Below are positions 5,930 to 8,318 of a stretch of 8,318 bases of DNA, in pieces. This DNA comes from Pseudomonadota bacterium (GTDB lineage: Bacteria; Pseudomonadota; Alphaproteobacteria; Parvibaculales; Parvibaculaceae). Position numbers and translations under genes: made by a program. Each line of letters begins with the position of its first letter. Positions within the stretch are counted from its first letter, which is position 1. The stretch is from the NCBI GenBank assembly GCA_021780275.1, contig JAJXZC010000477.1, positions 1-8,318 of the forward strand. Reading direction: 5' to 3'. Below the pieces are notes generated by a model. It saw only the letters and a list, made by a program, of their open reading frames with translations, made no database searches and was not told the DNA's origin.

Positions 5930-7636
5930 ATGCCGTTCACGACCCAGCCGGCGGAATCCCGCTGGACCTTGTTCATTCCGAAACTCGTTACCGTTCTCCG
6001 CGAGGGGTACGGTGCGGCGGATTTCCGAAACGACTTCATCGCGGGGCTGACGGTTGCCATCGTCGCCCTGCCGCTGGCCATGGCGCTGGCAATCGCCAGC
6101 GGCGCGACGCCGGACAAGGGCATCATCACGGCAGTGGTCGCGGGTTTCCTCATTTCGGCGCTTGGCGGCTCGCGTTTCCAGATCGGCGGACCGACCGGCG
6201 CCTTCGTCGTCGTCGTCTTCAACGTCATCGCGCAGCATGGCTATGACGGGCTCATCGTCTCCACCATGATGGCGGGCCTGATGCTCATCGCCGCCGGGCT
6301 TTTCCGTCTCGGAACCTATATCAAATATATTCCGCAACCCGTCGTTACCGGCTTCACCGCGGGCATCGCGGTCATCATCGCGTCGAGCCAGATCAAGGAT
6401 TTCTTCGGCCTCGCCGTCGAGAAGGTACCCGCCGATTTCATTCCGAAGCTGATTGTGCTTGGCAAGGCGCTGCCCGAGACGAGCTTTGCGACGCTCGCGG
6501 TTGCGGCGGGCGCGCTCGCCGTCATTCTGCTTCTGCGCCGCTATCGTCCGAACTGGCCGCAATTTCTCATCGCCGTCGTCCTCGCCGGAGCCGCCGTATA
6601 TTTCTTCCATTTGCCGACCGACACGATCGGATCGCGCTTCGCGGGGCTCAATCCGCATTTCGAGATGCCGACGCTGCCGGAGGTGAGCTTCGAGCGGCTG
6701 CGCGAACTCTTTCCCAGCGCCTTCACCATCGCCTTTTTGGCAGGCGTCGAGTCGCTGCTCTCGGCGCTGGTCGCCGACAGCATGACGGGGCGTCGTCATC
6801 GTTCCAATTGTGAGTTGGTGGCGCAGGGCATTGCGAATTGCGCTTCGGCGGTGTTCGGTGGATTGCCTGCGACAGGCGCCATCGCGCGCACCGCGACGAA
6901 TATCCGCTCCGGCGCCAAGGGGCCGATCGCCGGTATGCTGCACGCAGTGTTCCTGCTGATCTTCATGCTCGTCGCCTGGCCGCTTACGCATTACATCCCG
7001 CTCGCCGCTCTCGCCGCGGTGCTGGTCGTCGTCGCATGGAACATGAGCGAGATCGACAAGTTCACGCATCTGATGAAAGCCCACGTGGGCGACCGCGCGG
7101 TGCTGCTCATCACCTTCGCGCTCACCGTGATGGTCGATCTCACGGTGGCCATTGAAGTCGGCGTGGTGCTCGCCGCCGTCCTCTTCATGCATCGCATGTC
7201 GGAGGCGGTGCAGGTTCAGGCCAATGTGAAGCTCCTCGACGAGGATGTGGCCGACGACACGCCGCATGATATGCGCCCCGTCACGCAGGCCGAACTGCCG
7301 CCCGGCGTCGTTGCCAGCGTTATTCGCGGGCCGTTCTTCTTTGGTGTCGCCATGCGTCTCGGCGAAACCCTCGACCGCATCGGCAAGCCGCCGCGTGTGC
7401 TTATCCTGCGCATGCGCGCGGTGCCTATGGTCGATGGATCGGGCGCCAGCGCCATTCAGACGCTTGTCGACCGCTGTGCGCGGCACGGAACGAAGCTCAT
7501 CATTACCGGCATCCAGCCGCAGCCGCGTCAGGTGCTGGACGAGATGGGCATCCTCGACGAGAACCGCGTCATTCTCGTGCCGAATATCGAAGTGGGTCTG
7601 GCGCGGGCGCGGGAGATCGTCGGCGTTCTCGCCTGA
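5930..7636 (+). CDS. SulP/SLC26 family anion transporter with STAS domain
   Basis: This 568-residue inner-membrane carrier probably moves an anion such as sulfate, bicarbonate or a dicarboxylate, coupled to H+ or Na+. The membrane part (about residues 36-425) begins with DFIAGLTVAIVALPLAMALA, the usual SulP first helix with its proline (P48). It continues with GGPTGA (86-91) and the conserved GVESLL block with Glu274, then TGRRHRSNCELVAQGIAN with Asn293. After the last helix, a cytoplasmic STAS domain (about 445-560) carries VPMVDGSGASAI with Asp502 at the phosphate-loop-like site. Length and domain order are normal. GGGAAGG (5916-5922) lies 7 bases before the ATG, partly within a weak TTCCC/GGGAA hairpin. 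It is 42 bp behind the CaiC-like ligase, so import of that enzyme's acid is a reasonable guess, but substrate cannot be read from sequence. The gene ends 6 bp from the stop of a convergent gene. Confidence 0.94.
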   Translation: MPFTTQPAESRWTLFIPKLVTVLREGYGAADFRNDFIAGLTVAIVALPLAMALAIASGATPDKGIITAVVAGFLISALGGSRFQIGGPTGAFVVVVFNVIAQHGYDGLIVSTMMAGLMLIAAGLFRLGTYIKYIPQPVVTGFTAGIAVIIASSQIKDFFGLAVEKVPADFIPKLIVLGKALPETSFATLAVAAGALAVILLLRRYRPNWPQFLIAVVLAGAAVYFFHLPTDTIGSRFAGLNPHFEMPTLPEVSFERLRELFPSAFTIAFLAGVESLLSALVADSMTGRRHRSNCELVAQGIANCASAVFGGLPATGAIARTATNIRSGAKGPIAGMLHAVFLLIFMLVAWPLTHYIPLAALAAVLVVVAWNMSEIDKFTHLMKAHVGDRAVLLITFALTVMVDLTVAIEVGVVLAAVLFMHRMSEAVQVQANVKLLDEDVADDTPHDMRPVTQAELPPGVVASVIRGPFFFGVAMRLGETLDRIGKPPRVLILRMRAVPMVDGSGASAIQTLVDRCARHGTKLIITGIQPQPRQVLDEMGILDENRVILVPNIEVGLARAREIVGVLA

Positions 7637-7642
7637 CCGGCC

Positions 7643-8318
7643 TCAGCCCAGCAGCTTCCCCGGATTGAGCACGCCGGTCGGATCGAGTTCGCGCTTGAGT
7701 GCCTTCAGCAGGCTGAAGCCGATCGGTCCTTTCTCTTCCGCGAGCCAGGGCGTGTGGTCGGTGCCCACGCCGTGATGGTGGCTGATCGTGCCGCGGTTCT
7801 CGATGATCGCGTCCGACGCCGCGCGCTTGATCGCCTGCCATTGCTCTACCTCGCGGTCGAGCTGGCGCGGAAAGACGAACGTGAAATAGAGGCTCGCGCC
7901 GTCGGGATAGGAATGGCTCAGATGCGCCATGACGATGCCGCGCCCCGTGACTTCCGGCATGTTGGCCTTCATCGCGCCGTCGATCGCCTCGACGACGGCC
8001 TTGTGGAGCTTGCCGACATTCGACCAGCGTGTCGCCGTCTCCAGCGTGTCGATGCCGATGCCATGATCGAGCATGGGGTCGCGGGAATAGGGGGAGTTGA
8101 AGCGGCCGTGATACCACTTCTGTCCCGGCCCGGTGCCGAGCTTCAGCGCGCCGAGCCTCGTGCAGATCGCTTCCGTTCGCTCCTGCGCCCAGATTACCGT
8201 TTCGGCGTCGCCCTCATGGCCGATGAGCATGAGGCAAGGCTCCGCGTCGAAGCCCTTGTGGCGCAAGTAGGCGCGTTGCAGCCGCGCCTTCAGCCCCGTG
8301 TCCGAATGGCTGGAGGAA
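7643..8318 (-). CDS. FAD-linked oxidase, ADHAP-synthase-like (C-terminal part; start beyond window)
   Basis: The frame stays open from the right edge (first visible residues SSSHSDTGLKARLQ) to the stop at 7643-7645. It gives 224 residues, roughly the C-terminal 40 percent of a protein usually 530-560 long; the FAD-binding PP-loop half lies outside. The apparent start near 8266 is only an internal TTG, so this is an edge truncation and not a short gene. The visible part is the FAD-oxidase C-terminal domain. It has GASLYFTFVF, then ISHHHGVGTDHTPWL with the triple His encoded at 7772-7780, and the ending LDPTGVLNPGKLLG. The YF-F-F and SHHHGVG blocks match those carrying active-site Tyr and His in alkyldihydroxyacetonephosphate synthase (ether-lipid formation). 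Related bacterial proteins are also annotated as generic glycolate/lactate-type oxidases, so the reaction is uncertain. Convergent with the SulP gene. Confidence 0.88.
   Translation of the reverse strand, partial: SSSHSDTGLKARLQRAYLRHKGFDAEPCLMLIGHEGDAETVIWAQERTEAICTRLGALKLGTGPGQKWYHGRFNSPYSRDPMLDHGIGIDTLETATRWSNVGKLHKAVVEAIDGAMKANMPEVTGRGIVMAHLSHSYPDGASLYFTFVFPRQLDREVEQWQAIKRAASDAIIENRGTISHHHGVGTDHTPWLAEEKGPIGFSLLKALKRELDPTGVLNPGKLLG

Noticed and set aside
5837..7486. Open minus-strand frame of 549 codons across the SulP gene
   Set aside because: Same artefact. The Asp/Glu/Arg/His-rich product is simply the reverse reading of hydrophobic membrane codons, while the plus strand encodes a clear SulP carrier.
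7569..8117. Alternative minus-strand frame of 182 codons inside the oxidase gene
   Set aside because: Out of frame with the clear FAD-oxidase domain, with Arg/Pro-rich shadow composition.
1..8318. CRISPR arrays, tRNA/rRNA genes, insertion sequences, phage or toxin-antitoxin genes
   Set aside because: I looked for regularly spaced repeats, terminal inverted repeats around a transposase, and cloverleaf patterns, and found none. The 68-residue gene has no partner gene that would suggest a toxin-antitoxin pair.

Overview
The window is GC-rich, densely coded DNA from what looks like an alphaproteobacterium. The supports are strong codon bias, many acyl-CoA ligase/esterase-type genes, and degenerate palindromic intergenic repeats of the kind scattered through Rhizobiales and Parvibaculum-like genomes. 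A Parvibaculum-like heterotroph that degrades organic acids, lipids or aromatics would fit, but that placement is an impression and was not tested.

Layout. Bases 1-50 may hold the last codons of an upstream plus-strand gene, followed by a palindromic, terminator-like repeat region (58-169). Six plus-strand genes follow: a feruloyl-CoA-synthase-family ligase (209-2077), a DUF924 protein (2146-2694), an unrecognised 68-residue protein (2863-3069), an HSL/family IV alpha/beta hydrolase (3197-4135), a CaiC-like acyl-CoA ligase (4295-5887) and a SulP/SLC26 anion transporter with a STAS domain (5930-7636). A seventh gene runs convergently on the minus strand from the right edge to 7643. It is the C-terminal part of an FAD-linked oxidase resembling alkyldihydroxyacetonephosphate (ADHAP) synthase.

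Transcription units, as inferred. The fcs-like and DUF924 genes are 68 bp apart with a repeat hairpin between them. The 68-residue gene has a perfect hairpin over its ribosome-binding region and ends in a textbook intrinsic terminator (3087-3127), so transcription must restart before the hydrolase. The hydrolase and the CaiC-like ligase are separated by 159 bp of palindromic repeat, while ligase and transporter are only 42 bp apart and probably cotranscribed.

How the genes may work together. The esterase could release a carboxylic acid, the two ligases could activate acids to CoA thioesters, and the SulP carrier could import an anion, possibly a carboxylate. This is inferred from adjacency; no downstream beta-oxidation or hydratase/aldolase gene lies in the window to fix the substrate. 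No CRISPR array, insertion sequence, prophage gene, tRNA or rRNA was seen, and no gene-free stretch exceeds about 210 bases. I see ordinary metabolic chromosome with a few regulatory and substrate puzzles, not a clearly new system.
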